Of a stretch of DNA of 64,000 nucleotides, positions 40,812 through 51,127 are shown in pieces; positions within the stretch are counted from its first letter, which is position 1; every line of letters begins with the position of its first letter. Source of the DNA: Deinococcus alpinitundrae (lineage in GTDB: Bacteria; Deinococcota; Deinococci; Deinococcales; Deinococcaceae); contig NZ_WXZL01000005.1 of assembly GCF_009982895.1 (NCBI RefSeq), positions 124,001 to 188,000 on the forward strand. The letters run 5' to 3'. A model generated the notes under the pieces. The model was not told the origin of the DNA and ran no database searches. It was given only the letters and a program-made list of their open reading frames with translations. Position numbers and translations under genes: made by a program.

Positions 40812-42802
40812 CCTTCAGCGTCCAACTGCCGCGCCACCGGGCAGCCCCGGCGTCTGTGCCCGCGCCGCTGCCGCTGCCCGCCCTGCTCGCCATGCTGGCC
40901 GCGCTGACGCTGTGCCTGCTGCCCTACCTGCTGCGGCTGCCCTGGTGGGCCAGCTTGCTCACGGGGCTGCTGCTGGCTTACCGGGTGGGAGTGGCTTTGA
41001 AACGGGTTTCGGCACTCCCCGTTCTCGCCCAGTCCTTGCTGTTGCTGCTGATCGCACTGATGGCAGGCTGGGGTCTGCTGGCGGCCTTCGACACCCTGCT
41101 GGGGCGCGACGGGGGCACAGCCATTCTGGTGGTGCTGATCGCCCTCAAGGCAGTGGAAACCCGCACGGGGCGCGACCTCCAGACGCTAGCCCTACTGAGC
41201 TTCTTTGTCACCGTGACGCATTTCTTCTACGCCCAGGACACAGTGACCGCTCTTCACGCGCTGCTCTCAGTGACAGGGCTGTGCGCGGCTCTCACGCTGT
41301 GGGAACGCCCCGGCGCGCTGGCGGGCCTGCCTTCGGCTGGGTCGGCGCTGGCCCGCTTCTCGCCGCTGCTGAAATCATCGGGCGGCGTGCTGCTGCGGGC
41401 GCTGCCGCTGGCCGCCGCGCTATTCGTGCTGTTTCCGCGCCCCGACAGCCCGCTGTGGCAGATGCCGGTCAGCGGCGGCAGCAGCGCCTCGGGCCTGTCC
41501 GACACGGTCAATCCGGGCGGCATCAGCAGCCTGGCACTCAGCGACGAGGTGGCGTTCCGGGCACAGTTCGACGGCCCGGTGCCGCCCTCCGATCAGCTCT
41601 ACTGGCGCGGCCCGGTGATGGAATTTTTCGACGGCGAGACCTGGCGACTGGGCGGCAGCCCCCGTCAGCTACCCGACGTGACCGTGCGCGGCCCGGTGCG
41701 GGCCTACACCCTGACCGTCGAGCCGCACCAGCGCGCCTGGGTGCTGGCCCTCGATGCCCCCGCCTCGCTGCCGGACGGCACCTTCATCACCCAGAACCTG
41801 CAAGTCATCAAACCCAGCCGGATCGGGGCGCGCACCCGCTTCAAGCTGAGTGCCGCCACCGACTACAGCTACGGCATCAATGCCGATCCGGCCTGGCTGA
41901 TGCGCAACCTTCAACTGCCCGAGCGCTCCAACCCGCGCCTGCGCGAACTGGCCAGGAGCTGGCTCAATTTGCCGCCTGCCGAGCGGGTCCAGGCGGGCCT
42001 GAATGTGTTCCGGCAGGGGGATTTCACCTACACCCTCAACCCGCCGACGCTGCCCACCGTCAACGGCATGGACACTTTCGTGTTCAGCACCCGGCGGGGA
42101 TTTTGCGAGCACTACGCCAGCGCCTACGCCATCATGATGCGGGCGGCCGGCGTTCCGGCGCGGGTCGTCACCGGCTACCAGGGGGCCGAGGCCAACGGTG
42201 CTTACCAGATTGTGCGCCAGGCCAATGCCCACGCCTGGACCGAGGTGTGGCTGGCCGGGCAAGGCTGGTTGCGAATCGATCCCACGGCCACCGTCTCACC
42301 CGACCGCATTGAGCGGGGCGTCTCATCGCTCAAAGGTGCGCCGGGGCTGGCGGCAGGCCAGGGCGGACTGCTCGCGGGCCTGAGTCTGCGCCTTGACGCC
42401 CTGCAAAACCTCTGGAACACCTGGGTCATCGGCTACGACGGCGCGCAGCAGCGCCAGCTGTTTGCCAAACTGGGTCTGGGACAACTCGGCGACTGGCGGC
42501 TGACTCTCTTCGGCGCGGCGGCGATCGGGCTGGCCTTCGTGCCGCTGCTGCTGCGCCGCCGCCCGCCTGCCGAGCCGCTCTCCACTGCCTACGTGCTGCT
42601 GACCCGCCGCCTGAAGCTGCCCAGAGAGCTGCACGAACCCGGCAGTGCCTATGCCGAGCGCGCCGCCGGGCGGTATCCTGGTCAGTCCGGACGCATTCGC
42701 GAGCTGATCGGTGAGTACCAGCGCCTGCGCTACGGCCCCGAGCCGACCGCTGAGCAGGTGCGGGCCTTCGTGCAGGCGGTGCGGGACTTTCGGGTGCGCT
42801 AA
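40808..42802 (+). CDS. TgpA-like membrane transglutaminase
   Basis: 664 residues. About six N-terminal membrane segments (for example LLLLLIALMAGWGLLAAF), a periplasmic transglutaminase-like domain with the catalytic triad Cys (RRGFCEHYASAY, about 434), His (NAHAWTEVWL, about 475) and Asp (RIDPTATV, about 490), one further membrane segment and a cytoplasmic C-terminal DUF4129-like tail. It may cross-link or process envelope proteins. ATG 40808 is set by coupling to the DUF58 stop; the longer open frame upstream overlaps DUF58 and is rejected. It closes the moxR cluster. Confidence 0.88.
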   Translation: MTFSVQLPRHRAAPASVPAPLPLPALLAMLAALTLCLLPYLLRLPWWASLLTGLLLAYRVGVALKRVSALPVLAQSLLLLLIALMAGWGLLAAFDTLLGRDGGTAILVVLIALKAVETRTGRDLQTLALLSFFVTVTHFFYAQDTVTALHALLSVTGLCAALTLWERPGALAGLPSAGSALARFSPLLKSSGGVLLRALPLAAALFVLFPRPDSPLWQMPVSGGSSASGLSDTVNPGGISSLALSDEVAFRAQFDGPVPPSDQLYWRGPVMEFFDGETWRLGGSPRQLPDVTVRGPVRAYTLTVEPHQRAWVLALDAPASLPDGTFITQNLQVIKPSRIGARTRFKLSAATDYSYGINADPAWLMRNLQLPERSNPRLRELARSWLNLPPAERVQAGLNVFRQGDFTYTLNPPTLPTVNGMDTFVFSTRRGFCEHYASAYAIMMRAAGVPARVVTGYQGAEANGAYQIVRQANAHAWTEVWLAGQGWLRIDPTATVSPDRIERGVSSLKGAPGLAAGQGGLLAGLSLRLDALQNLWNTWVIGYDGAQQRQLFAKLGLGQLGDWRLTLFGAAAIGLAFVPLLLRRRPPAEPLSTAYVLLTRRLKLPRELHEPGSAYAERAAGRYPGQSGRIRELIGEYQRLRYGPEPTAEQVRAFVQAVRDFRVR

Positions 42803-42847
42803 GGCCTGGCTTGCCGGGGGCGTGCCGCCGCGCCCACAATGGACGGT

Positions 42848-43168
42848 ATGAAGCTGATGCTTACCGTTGCCTTGCTGCTCGCCCTTGCCGCTCCTGCTGG
42901 GGCCGAGGACGTGCCGTTCGTGTTTCAGTCCGACGCCGTGACCCGCCACAACACCAACCTGCGCACCGGGCCGTCCCTGAAGGCCGCTGTGCTGACGGTG
43001 GTGCCCAGGGGTCAGCCGGTGCAGGTGGGGCGCTGCAGCGTATGGTGCCCGGTGAAATACCAGGCCTCTGGCAAAACCTACGCCGGGTACATCTCCGCCG
43101 ATCTGCTCAAGCGCCAGTTGCTGCCGATCATCACGCCGCAGCCCAAGTCCGATCAGTCCGAGCGGTGA
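42848..43168 (+). CDS. Secreted SH3-like domain protein
   Basis: 106 residues. Signal peptide MKLMLTVALLLALAAPAGA, then a bacterial SH3-like pattern: NTNLRTGPSLKAAVLTVVPR, GQPVQVGRCSVWCPVKY and TYAGYISADLLKRQ. Two nearby Cys (CSVWC) may form a disulfide. Such domains bind cell wall or peptides. ATG 42839 is possible, but 42848 gives a cleaner signal peptide. Its stop overlaps the GTG start of mqnB. Confidence 0.78.
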   Translation: MKLMLTVALLLALAAPAGAEDVPFVFQSDAVTRHNTNLRTGPSLKAAVLTVVPRGQPVQVGRCSVWCPVKYQASGKTYAGYISADLLKRQLLPIITPQPKSDQSER

Positions 43169-43803
43169 AACGCGCCCTGCTGGTGGTGGCGACGGCGGGC
43201 GAGGCCATGCGGTTGAATGCCCTCAGCGTGAGAGGCGTCGAGGTTCAGGTGGTGGTCAGCGGGGTCGGTCCAGTGGCGGCAGCGCTGGCGACCCAGGCGG
43301 CGCTGGCCGGGTTCGGGGGCGATCTGGTCATCAGCACGGGCATCGGCGGCGCGTTTCCCAGCGACGGCCTGAAAGTGGGCGACGTGGCCCTGGCCTCCGA
43401 AATCGTGCAGGCCGATCTGGGTGCCTGGGATGGTGAGCAGTTTTTGCCGCTCGCTGAACTGGGGTTGGAAGTCGCGCCGGGCCACACCGGGCGCTTCGCA
43501 TGCTGGCCTGGCGTTCTGAACTTGGGTCTGCCGTATGGCCCCTTCGTCACCGTCAGCAGCGTGACCGGCAGTGAGGTGGGGATGCAGGAATTGGTTCGGC
43601 GGGTGCCGGGCGCGCTCGTGGAGGGCATGGAGGGTGCGGGCGTCGCGCACGCCGCGCTGCTAGCGGGCGTGCCCATGACCGAGGTGCGCGGCGTCAGCAA
43701 CTTTGTGGGGCCGCGTGACCGCTCAGCGTGGCGCATTGGGGAGGCGCTGGCGGCGCTGGACGTGGGTCTGCGAATGGTGCTGGAGAAGCTGGCGGCGGGC
43801 TAG
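43165..43803 (+). CDS. mqnB: Futalosine hydrolase
   Basis: 212 residues of the nucleoside phosphorylase/hydrolase fold: LLVVATAGEAMRL at the start, VVSGVGPVAAALAT and VISTGIGGAFPSDGLKVGDV, and the late GMEGAGVAHAALLAGVPMTE and VRGVSNFVGPRD. These match MqnB, which removes the base from (aminodeoxy)futalosine in the alternative menaquinone pathway used by Deinococcus. GTG 43165 overlaps the stop of the SH3 gene; a much longer open frame upstream is a shadow of that gene. No other mqn genes are adjacent. Confidence 0.88.
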   Translation: MKRALLVVATAGEAMRLNALSVRGVEVQVVVSGVGPVAAALATQAALAGFGGDLVISTGIGGAFPSDGLKVGDVALASEIVQADLGAWDGEQFLPLAELGLEVAPGHTGRFACWPGVLNLGLPYGPFVTVSSVTGSEVGMQELVRRVPGALVEGMEGAGVAHAALLAGVPMTEVRGVSNFVGPRDRSAWRIGEALAALDVGLRMVLEKLAAG

Positions 43804-44119
43804 AGCATTTGTCACAAGTCTGATGGCATGTCGAGCGCAGCCGAGGCTGTCTTGTTGTTCGCCGCAACATCACTCAGCCCGCTCTGTTCTGCTGTTGTGC
43901 CAGCCAGGGTGACGACTATTCTGGCAGATGCCTTATACGGTTTCCGGTCAATCAGGGAGGCAATCACTGTATATCCGACCAGCGGGCGGCCTCATGGGCG
44001 TCCTTTCACGGTGAGGGAGCCGCTGTACTCAAGACAGGAGGAGAGGGAAAAACGATTTCTGGGAAAAGAATTATGAAAATGGCGAGATTCCATTTTCAGA
44101 ACGGATTTCTCGGAAACCG
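43804..44119. other. Gene-poor stretch with a degenerate repeat fragment
   Basis: No ORF is convincing. Two things stand out. ACGGTTTCCG (43937-43946) is an exact inverted copy of CGGAAACCGT (44111-44120), flanking 164 bases. And GCCTTATACGGTTTCCGG (43930-43947) closely resembles GCCTCATACGGAGTCCGG in the gap at 58.2 kb. This may be the remnant of a small dispersed element. The far end abuts the stop of the HxlR gene. Confidence 0.35.
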
Positions 44120-44572
44120 TCATGACTGCGCCGATAACCCAGCCGCTTTCTGATCATCAAAGGTGCGGCGGGCTTCCTCGACGCTGTTGAGATTGTCCGC
44201 TGCCCAGATCCACACGCCGCAAAATGCCGCGCCCAGGCTCAGGCCCAGCCCGGTGAGCCGGTATTCCACTTTGGGCGGCACCACCGGGTACACGGTTCGC
44301 TCGACCAAGCCGTCACGTTCCATTTGGCGCAGGGTCTGGGTCAGCATCTTCTGACTGATGCCTGCGACCAGTTCGCCCAGGCGCGAAAAACGTAGCACGC
44401 CGTGTTCGGTCAGCACTTCCAGAATCAGCATCGTCCACTTGTCAGCCACCCGGCTGATCAGTTCGTTGACCAGCGCCGCCACGCGGGGGTCGATCTCAGC
44501 AGGCGGGAGATCGGCAGCGTACCGCCTGGCTGCTGCAATCTGCTCGTCGGTGAATTGGGCGGCTCCTTTCAT
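44120..44572 (-). CDS. HxlR-family transcriptional regulator (copy 1)
   Basis: 150 residues. Winged-helix core: VADKWTMLILEVLTEHGVLR, FSRLGELVAGISQKMLTQTL, RQMERDGLVERTVYPVVPPK and VEYRLTGLG, the standard HxlR pattern. HxlR regulators usually sense reactive compounds and control a divergently transcribed neighbour. Here the neighbour is a short-chain dehydrogenase, 128 bases away. Only one Cys is present (AAFCGVW, near the C-terminus), so a classic N-terminal Cys switch is not evident. Confidence 0.9.
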   Translation of the reverse strand: MKGAAQFTDEQIAAARRYAADLPPAEIDPRVAALVNELISRVADKWTMLILEVLTEHGVLRFSRLGELVAGISQKMLTQTLRQMERDGLVERTVYPVVPPKVEYRLTGLGLSLGAAFCGVWIWAADNLNSVEEARRTFDDQKAAGLSAQS

Positions 44573-44610
44573 AGTCTGCTCTTTTTTGAACCCTTGCTCT
44601 CTTTTAGATC

Positions 44611-44653
44611 AGTATAGAACTTTTTGGTGCCTTCTTTCATTTGGTAAGTATAG
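44611..44653. promoter_or_regulatory. Candidate operator repeats between HxlR copy 1 and its SDR
   Basis: AGTATAG occurs twice in direct orientation at 44611-44617 and 44647-44653, in an AT-rich stretch between the two divergent starts. The 36-base spacing is compatible with binding on one face of the helix. Positional evidence only. Confidence 0.35.
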
Positions 44654-44700
44654 CATCTAGGATAACAGCTGCTGGGCCAAGGGGCCTGAAAGGAGTCAGC

Positions 44701-45471
44701 ATGAAGTTGCACCACCGCAGCATTTTGATCACCGGCGGTACCAGCGGCATCGGCCTGGAACTGGCCCGCCAACTGCTGGAGCATGGCAACACCATCATCG
44801 TGACCGGGCGCGATCAGGTTCGGCTGGACGCGACCGTGCGCGAATTGCCCGGACTGCACGCTTACCGCAGCGATGTCAGTTACCCGGCGGAAATTCAGCA
44901 GCTATACCAAGACATGCTGGCCGCGTTTCCGACGCTGGATACCCTGATCAACAACGCCGGAATCATGCGAAATCTCAACCTCGACCAGCCGCATGACCTC
45001 ACCGACATGACCCGTGAGGTTGAAATTGATTTGATGGGGCCGATCCAGATGGTTCAGCAATTCTTACCCCACCTCAAGACCCGCCCAGACGCTCTGATCG
45101 TCAATGTCTCGTCAGGTCTGGCCTTTATCCCCCTCACCACTTCCCCGGTGTACTCGGCGGCCAAGGCGGGCCTGCACGCCTACACCCAGGCGCTGCGTCA
45201 GCAACTGGCGGGCAGCCGCGTGCGCATTGTCGAACTGGCCCCGCCACCGATCGAGACGCCGTTGCTGAGGGGCCTCGAAGCCGAGACGGGCGGCCTGACC
45301 AGCATGTCGGCCATGTCACCCGCCACGCTGGTCAGGCAGACGATTGCGGGTATTGAAGCAGGCAAGACTGAGCTGCGCCCTGGCCTGAGCAATGTCTTGA
45401 ACACCATGAGCCGGGTCGCGCCCCAGTTCATGTTCAGGCAGATGACCCGGATGTCGGTGCCGAGGACCTAG
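44701..45471 (+). CDS. Short-chain dehydrogenase/reductase (paired with HxlR copy 1)
   Basis: 256 residues of classical SDR type: ITGGTSGIGLELARQLLEHG, LINNAGIMRNL, and the catalytic Ser and YxxxK in VNVSSGLAFIPL and PVYSAAKAGLHAYTQA. The length and motifs resemble DltE-like oxidoreductases. AAAGGAG precedes ATG 44701. The divergent HxlR gene probably controls it in response to an electrophile. Substrate unknown. Confidence 0.9.
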   Translation: MKLHHRSILITGGTSGIGLELARQLLEHGNTIIVTGRDQVRLDATVRELPGLHAYRSDVSYPAEIQQLYQDMLAAFPTLDTLINNAGIMRNLNLDQPHDLTDMTREVEIDLMGPIQMVQQFLPHLKTRPDALIVNVSSGLAFIPLTTSPVYSAAKAGLHAYTQALRQQLAGSRVRIVELAPPPIETPLLRGLEAETGGLTSMSAMSPATLVRQTIAGIEAGKTELRPGLSNVLNTMSRVAPQFMFRQMTRMSVPRT

Positions 45472-45717
45472 AGCTTTTGATGGAAAAGATGCCTTCCTTC
45501 TACGTCCGAGCAGAGTGACCCAGCTCCGCAGGAGAGCGAGTGAAAGACGCTCTAGAGCGATTGGGAGCGGGCACGCCCCATAAGGGTGCCGTTCCGCCCA
45601 AGACAGTGAAGTGGCCTGGGTGCTTTTCCCAGGCAACGTAACAGACGAACGCGCTAATTGATGGGCGGCATGCCAGAGGGCTTTTGCACCTCAGGCCTGC
45701 AACGCTAGCCTGAGAGC

Positions 45718-46260
45718 GTGGATTCTTCCCCTCTCCTGACGCTGCGCCCCCAGACCGAGGCCGATTTGCCCACCCTCCACCGCTGGCTGCATGCTGAGCA
45801 GAGTCCCGAATGGCAGCGCTGGGACGGGCCGTACTTTCCCAAATCCAGCTCCGGACTCAGCCTGGAAACCTACACCGAGCGCGCCGCCGCTCACCCCTGG
45901 GACGCCGATCAGCAGATCATCGCCCTGGACGGCCAGTGCATCGGCTCGGTCAGCCGCTACGAGGAAGACCCGGTGGGCGGCGGCTGGTTCGAACTCGGCA
46001 TCGTCATCTTCGACCGGGCGTACTGGGGCGGCGGCCTGGGCAGGTGGGCGCTCAGGCTCTGGACAGTCCGCACCTTCGAGGACACGCCCGCACACGTCAT
46101 CACCCTGAGCACCTGGAGCGGCAACCAGCGCATGATCCGCGCTGCACAGGCAACAGGCTACCGCGAGTGCGCCCGCATTCCCGAGGCCCGCGCCTGGGAT
46201 GGCCAGCGCTGGGACAGCGTGAAGCTGGCGACCCTAAGATGCGACTGGCTCAGCTCTTGA
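45718..46260 (+). CDS. GNAT acetyltransferase, RimJ/RimL-like
   Basis: 180 residues. Starts LTLRPQTEADLPTLHRWLHA, with FELGIVIFDRAYWGGGLGRW as the acetyl-CoA-binding region and STWSGNQRMIRAAQATGYRE as the end motif, the layout of ribosomal-protein or small-molecule acetyltransferases. The start is GTG 45718, with TAGCCT (45706-45711) 6 bases before it, a leaderless start with a non-ATG codon. Its 3' end overlaps the convergent nth gene by 11 bases. Confidence 0.85.
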   Translation: MDSSPLLTLRPQTEADLPTLHRWLHAEQSPEWQRWDGPYFPKSSSGLSLETYTERAAAHPWDADQQIIALDGQCIGSVSRYEEDPVGGGWFELGIVIFDRAYWGGGLGRWALRLWTVRTFEDTPAHVITLSTWSGNQRMIRAAQATGYRECARIPEARAWDGQRWDSVKLATLRCDWLSS

Positions 46261-46990
46261 AGGCCGGAACCTTGCCGCCGTAAATTCTGTAGGCGTCGCA
46301 CACATCCTGCAAAATGCACTTGCCGCATTTCGGGTGGCTGAAATGGCACACCTGCTGGCCGTGCTTGAGCAGATTGATATGCAGCTCGTACAAGAGCGGT
46401 GGGTCGGGTGGCAGCAGCCCCAGCAGCGCTTTGTGGGCCGCCTGCTCGCCCATCTTGGGAATCGCCCCGATGCGCGAGGTGATGCGGTGAACGTGGGTGT
46501 CGACCGGGAAGACCGGCTTGGCGTAGTTGAACAGCAGCACCAGCGAGGCGGTCTTGACGCCCACACCCGGCAGCGCCGTGAGCCACTTCAGCCCCTCGTC
46601 CGGCGTCATATCCAGCAAGAAATCCAGATCGTAGCCGCCACGCTCGGCCTTGACCGCGCTCAACGTCGCCTGGATACGCGGGGCTTTTTGTTCGGGGTAG
46701 TTGCTGCGCCGAATCGCTTCGGCCACCACCTCGGTCGGCGCGGCCACGATGGCGTCCCAGTCGCCCAGGGTGCGCAGTTCCTGGTAGGCGGCGTCCTCGT
46801 CCTGCGCGTTGGTGCGCTGCGAGAGGATGGTGCTGATCAGTTCGTGCATCGGGTCGCGGCGCGGGGTCAGCGGCACCTCGCCGTATTCGGTTCGGAAGCG
46901 CCCATGCACTTCTATCAGCAGGGCCGAGCGCTCGTGGGGAGAGCGGGTGACGTTGAGATCGGCAGCGCCGGGAGAGCTGGGGTCGGCCAT
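46250..46990 (-). CDS. nth: Endonuclease III-like DNA glycosylase
   Basis: 246 residues. Helix-hairpin-helix LTALPGVGVKTASLVLLF contains the catalytic Lys, VFPVDTHVHRI the catalytic Asp, and the C-terminal CHFSHPKCGKCILQDVC holds a 4Fe-4S cluster (C-x6-C-x2-C-x5-C). It removes oxidised pyrimidines and nicks the backbone in base-excision repair, in keeping with an organism adapted to damage. The N-terminal 30 residues are an extension. A longer minus-strand frame here is a shadow. Confidence 0.92.
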   Translation of the reverse strand: MADPSSPGAADLNVTRSPHERSALLIEVHGRFRTEYGEVPLTPRRDPMHELISTILSQRTNAQDEDAAYQELRTLGDWDAIVAAPTEVVAEAIRRSNYPEQKAPRIQATLSAVKAERGGYDLDFLLDMTPDEGLKWLTALPGVGVKTASLVLLFNYAKPVFPVDTHVHRITSRIGAIPKMGEQAAHKALLGLLPPDPPLLYELHINLLKHGQQVCHFSHPKCGKCILQDVCDAYRIYGGKVPAFKS

Positions 46991-47049
46991 GATGGGTTGA
47001 GCTTAAAGCTGGGCTGCGGGCGGTGGATAGGTGGGTTGCTGGTTTTTTC

Positions 47050-47955
47050 TCAATGCTCGGCGACGGCTGTTGCGAGGGCGTCCGGGCTACGGCCCAGTTG
47101 CTCCAGGCTGACCTGCCACAGCCGGTCTTGCAGGGCGTGGTCGCGGGTGACAGGTCTGGGCTCCACGAATTTGGTCTTGTCGAAAAACCTGCCGCTGACG
47201 CCCTCCACTTCCGCTGAGGTCGCCATGTAGAGCGAGGGCAAGGCACCCACTTCGGGAGACTTTTTGAGTGGACTCAGCAGTGACGAGAGCAGCTTTTGCA
47301 TGCCTTTGGCGTCACTGCCCAGCCCGGTATCCACGATCCCCGGATTGACGGCGTTGACGGTAACACCCGTCCCAGCCAGGCGGCGGGCCAGCTCGTAGGT
47401 AAACAGGTGATTCGCCAGCTTGGAATGCACGTAAGCCCTGAAGCGGTTGAAGTTCTTCTCTGCGCTGAGGTCTTCAAAATTGATTGCCCCGGCATACAGC
47501 CCCGACGCCACATTGACCACGCGGGCGGGGGCGCTCTCCCTGAGGAGCGGCAGCAAACTGAGCGTCAGTTGAACATAGGCCAGATGATTGAGTGCCCAGG
47601 TGCGTTCAAGACCTTCGGGCATCAGTTGCCGCGTCTCGAAAGTGCCGCCCGCATTGTTGACCAGAATATCCAGGCGACTCCGGGTGCGAATGAACGCTCC
47701 CGCCAGGGCGCGCACTTCGGTGGGCCGCAGAAAGTCGGCCAGCAGATACGAAACGTCACTGCTCCCCGACTGGCGCTGAATGAACTCCACGGCTTCCTCG
47801 GCACGTGCTTGGCTGCGGCCCGTAATCACGACGCCCGCACCCAGGCGGGCCAGTCCGGCAGCGGTGGCGCGGCCAATCCCGAAGGTGCCGCCGGTGACGA
47901 GAGCCGTTTTGCCGCGTAAATGGGGCGAATTAGATAAGGTGGGTATGGTCGTCAT
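47050..47955 (-). CDS. Short-chain dehydrogenase/reductase (paired with HxlR copy 2)
   Basis: 301 residues. Rossmann loop VTGGTFGIGRATAAGLARLG, ILVNNAGGTFE, VVNVASGLYAG and catalytic YxxxK in AYVHSKLANHLFTYEL. It resembles retinol-dehydrogenase-like SDRs. ATG 47955 follows GGAG on the minus strand. The divergent HxlR gene starts 79 bases away, an arrangement parallel to the pair at 44.1-45.5 kb but with an only distantly similar SDR. Substrate unknown. Confidence 0.9.
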   Translation of the reverse strand: MTTIPTLSNSPHLRGKTALVTGGTFGIGRATAAGLARLGAGVVITGRSQARAEEAVEFIQRQSGSSDVSYLLADFLRPTEVRALAGAFIRTRSRLDILVNNAGGTFETRQLMPEGLERTWALNHLAYVQLTLSLLPLLRESAPARVVNVASGLYAGAINFEDLSAEKNFNRFRAYVHSKLANHLFTYELARRLAGTGVTVNAVNPGIVDTGLGSDAKGMQKLLSSLLSPLKKSPEVGALPSLYMATSAEVEGVSGRFFDKTKFVEPRPVTRDHALQDRLWQVSLEQLGRSPDALATAVAEH

Positions 47956-47962
47956 CTCGGCT

Positions 47963-47999
47963 CCTAGGTGGTTCCTGTTTGTTCCTAGGTGCAGTATGA
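47963..47999. promoter_or_regulatory. Candidate HxlR copy 2 operator and promoter
   Basis: CCTAGGTG occurs at 47963-47970 and again at 47984-47991, start-to-start 21 bases (two helical turns). Each contains the palindrome CCTAGG. TATGAT (47994-47999) after the second copy looks like the -10 of the HxlR gene, so a bound regulator would cover the promoter. Confidence 0.5.
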
Positions 48000-48033
48000 T
48001 ACCCGCCAGGATTGGCCACAAGGAGGCACACCG

Positions 48034-48495
48034 ATGTCACTCCCCCTCACCGACAAATCACAGCCAGACCACCCAGCGCTAGGCAGTTCGCCTTGCGTGG
48101 GCGAAACCACGCCGGGTTGCCTTAAGGGCAAATTGGAAGTCCGCGAGGTACTCAGCCGCGTTGGCGACAAATGGAGCTTGTGCGTGGTGGGCAACCTGTA
48201 CAGCGGCTCAGTACGGTTCAACGAACTCAAGCGGCGCATTCCGGGCGTCTCCCAGCGGATGCTGACTCTGACCTTGCGCGGCTTGGAGCGTGACGGATTG
48301 GTCAAACGAACCGTGTACCCGACCAATCCGCCCAGCGTGGAGTACGCCCTCACCGAGATGGGCCGCACACTGATTGAGCCGGTGCGGGCGCTGATCAACT
48401 GGTCGGAGGCCAACGTCAGCCAAATTGAAGGCGCAAGGCAGCGCTTTGATAGTCAGGAAGGCGTGGGGACAGAACCAAAAAACCCAGCCATTTGA
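48034..48495 (+). CDS. HxlR-family transcriptional regulator (copy 2)
   Basis: 153 residues. Winged helix: VGDKWSLCVVGNLYSGSVRF, NELKRRIPGVSQRMLTLTLR, GLERDGLVKRTVYPTNPPSV and EYALTEMGRTL. Two Cys lie before the helix region (SSPCVGE, PGCLKG) and one in KWSLCVV; Cys near the N-terminus is the redox-sensing site in several HxlR proteins. AAGGAGG precedes ATG 48034. A hairpin overlaps the stop. It probably controls the divergent SDR gene through the CCTAGGTG repeats. Confidence 0.9.
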   Translation: MSLPLTDKSQPDHPALGSSPCVGETTPGCLKGKLEVREVLSRVGDKWSLCVVGNLYSGSVRFNELKRRIPGVSQRMLTLTLRGLERDGLVKRTVYPTNPPSVEYALTEMGRTLIEPVRALINWSEANVSQIEGARQRFDSQEGVGTEPKNPAI

Positions 48496-48506
48496 GTGCG
48501 GCTGGG
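48474..48506. terminator. Terminator between HxlR copy 2 and the acidic small protein
   Basis: CCCAGCC (48483-48489) pairs with GGCTGGG (48500-48506). On the minus strand it is followed by a T-run of six (A-run 48476-48482 on the plus strand), so it mainly terminates the 48758-48534 gene. It overlaps the HxlR stop codon. Confidence 0.65.
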
Positions 48507-48533
48507 CCCAAAACCAACTGCTTTGATGGGTGC

Positions 48534-48758
48534 TTACTTGCGCCCGCTGCCCTCGGTATTGCTCGCCGCACTGCTGAGGTCCGCACCCTGACCCGGCACT
48601 TCGTCACGGCCTCCCTCGGCGGGTTCGGCGCGGTCGGCGGTGTCCACGCCGCCGGTGCCCTCGCCCTTGTCCTCAAAGGGAATCGGCTGGCTCTGGCCCT
48701 CGGCGGGGGAGGTGTCGCCGGGGTCGCTGCTGATGGTGGGCTTGTTGGCATCGGTCAT
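48534..48758 (-). CDS. Small acidic disordered protein
   Basis: 74 residues, almost without hydrophobic residues and rich in Asp, Glu, Gly, Ser and Pro (for example PFEDKGEGTGGVDTADRAEP). It is surely unstructured. No family is recognised. ATG 48758 is used; the longer reading to 48797 is less natural. The A-run and hairpin beyond its stop support a real transcript. Small acidic disordered proteins in desiccation-tolerant bacteria can be protective; that is only a possibility here. Confidence 0.5.
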   Translation of the reverse strand: MTDANKPTISSDPGDTSPAEGQSQPIPFEDKGEGTGGVDTADRAEPAEGGRDEVPGQGADLSSAASNTEGSGRK

Positions 48759-48883
48759 GCGCCCATCATGCGCGGCGACCGAAGCTGAAAAGTGCAAGGC
48801 AAGGTAAAGGGGGCTTGGGGGTTCTCAGCGGACCAGAAAGGCCGCCCCCGGCAGCGGAGACGGCCTGGGTCGGTCGGCAGGGT

Positions 48884-50875
<1,992 letters not shown>

Positions 50876-50959
50876 AATGTCAGTTTACCGCCGCTCACTG
50901 CCGCGGAGCAGCGCTGTCTACCTTCACCAAACGGTCAGGGCGCAGAGGAGACAGACACG

Positions 50960-50981
50960 AAAAAACCCGCTCACTGGCGGG
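50960..50981 (-). terminator. Intrinsic terminator upstream of tkt
   Basis: CCCGC (50966-50970) pairs with GCGGG (50977-50981), and on the minus strand six T follow. It stops read-through of the DUF6006-like transcript before tkt. Confidence 0.7.
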
Positions 50982-51085
50982 CCGCTGTTCTCGGAGAGCT
51001 GAACTTGATGTGGTAAAGAATAGCGCAGTATGCAGCCGAAGTCAAGAACCATGCACTGAGCTGCGGGCCTGGGCTGCCAAAGAGG

Positions 51086-51116
51086 ACGCCGCCCGCCGGG
51101 CTGGGGCGGGCGGCGT
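51086..51116 (-). terminator. Strong hairpin after the DUF6006-like gene
   Basis: A 12-bp perfect GC-rich stem (51086-51097 with 51105-51116) and a 7-base loop, 12 bases beyond the stop at 51128. The T-run on the minus strand is short (CTTT), so the second hairpin at 50960 may complete termination. Confidence 0.65.
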
Positions 51117-51127
51117 TCAGACGCGGC

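Noticed and set aside
40313..42802. Extended start of the transglutaminase gene at 40313
   Set aside because: The extra part overlaps the DUF58 gene in another frame and lacks family sequence; the ATGA-coupled start at 40808 gives the expected membrane N-terminus.
51086..51116. 12-bp GC-rich hairpin as a novel element
   Set aside because: It lies 12 bases past a stop codon in the right direction and fits a transcription terminator.
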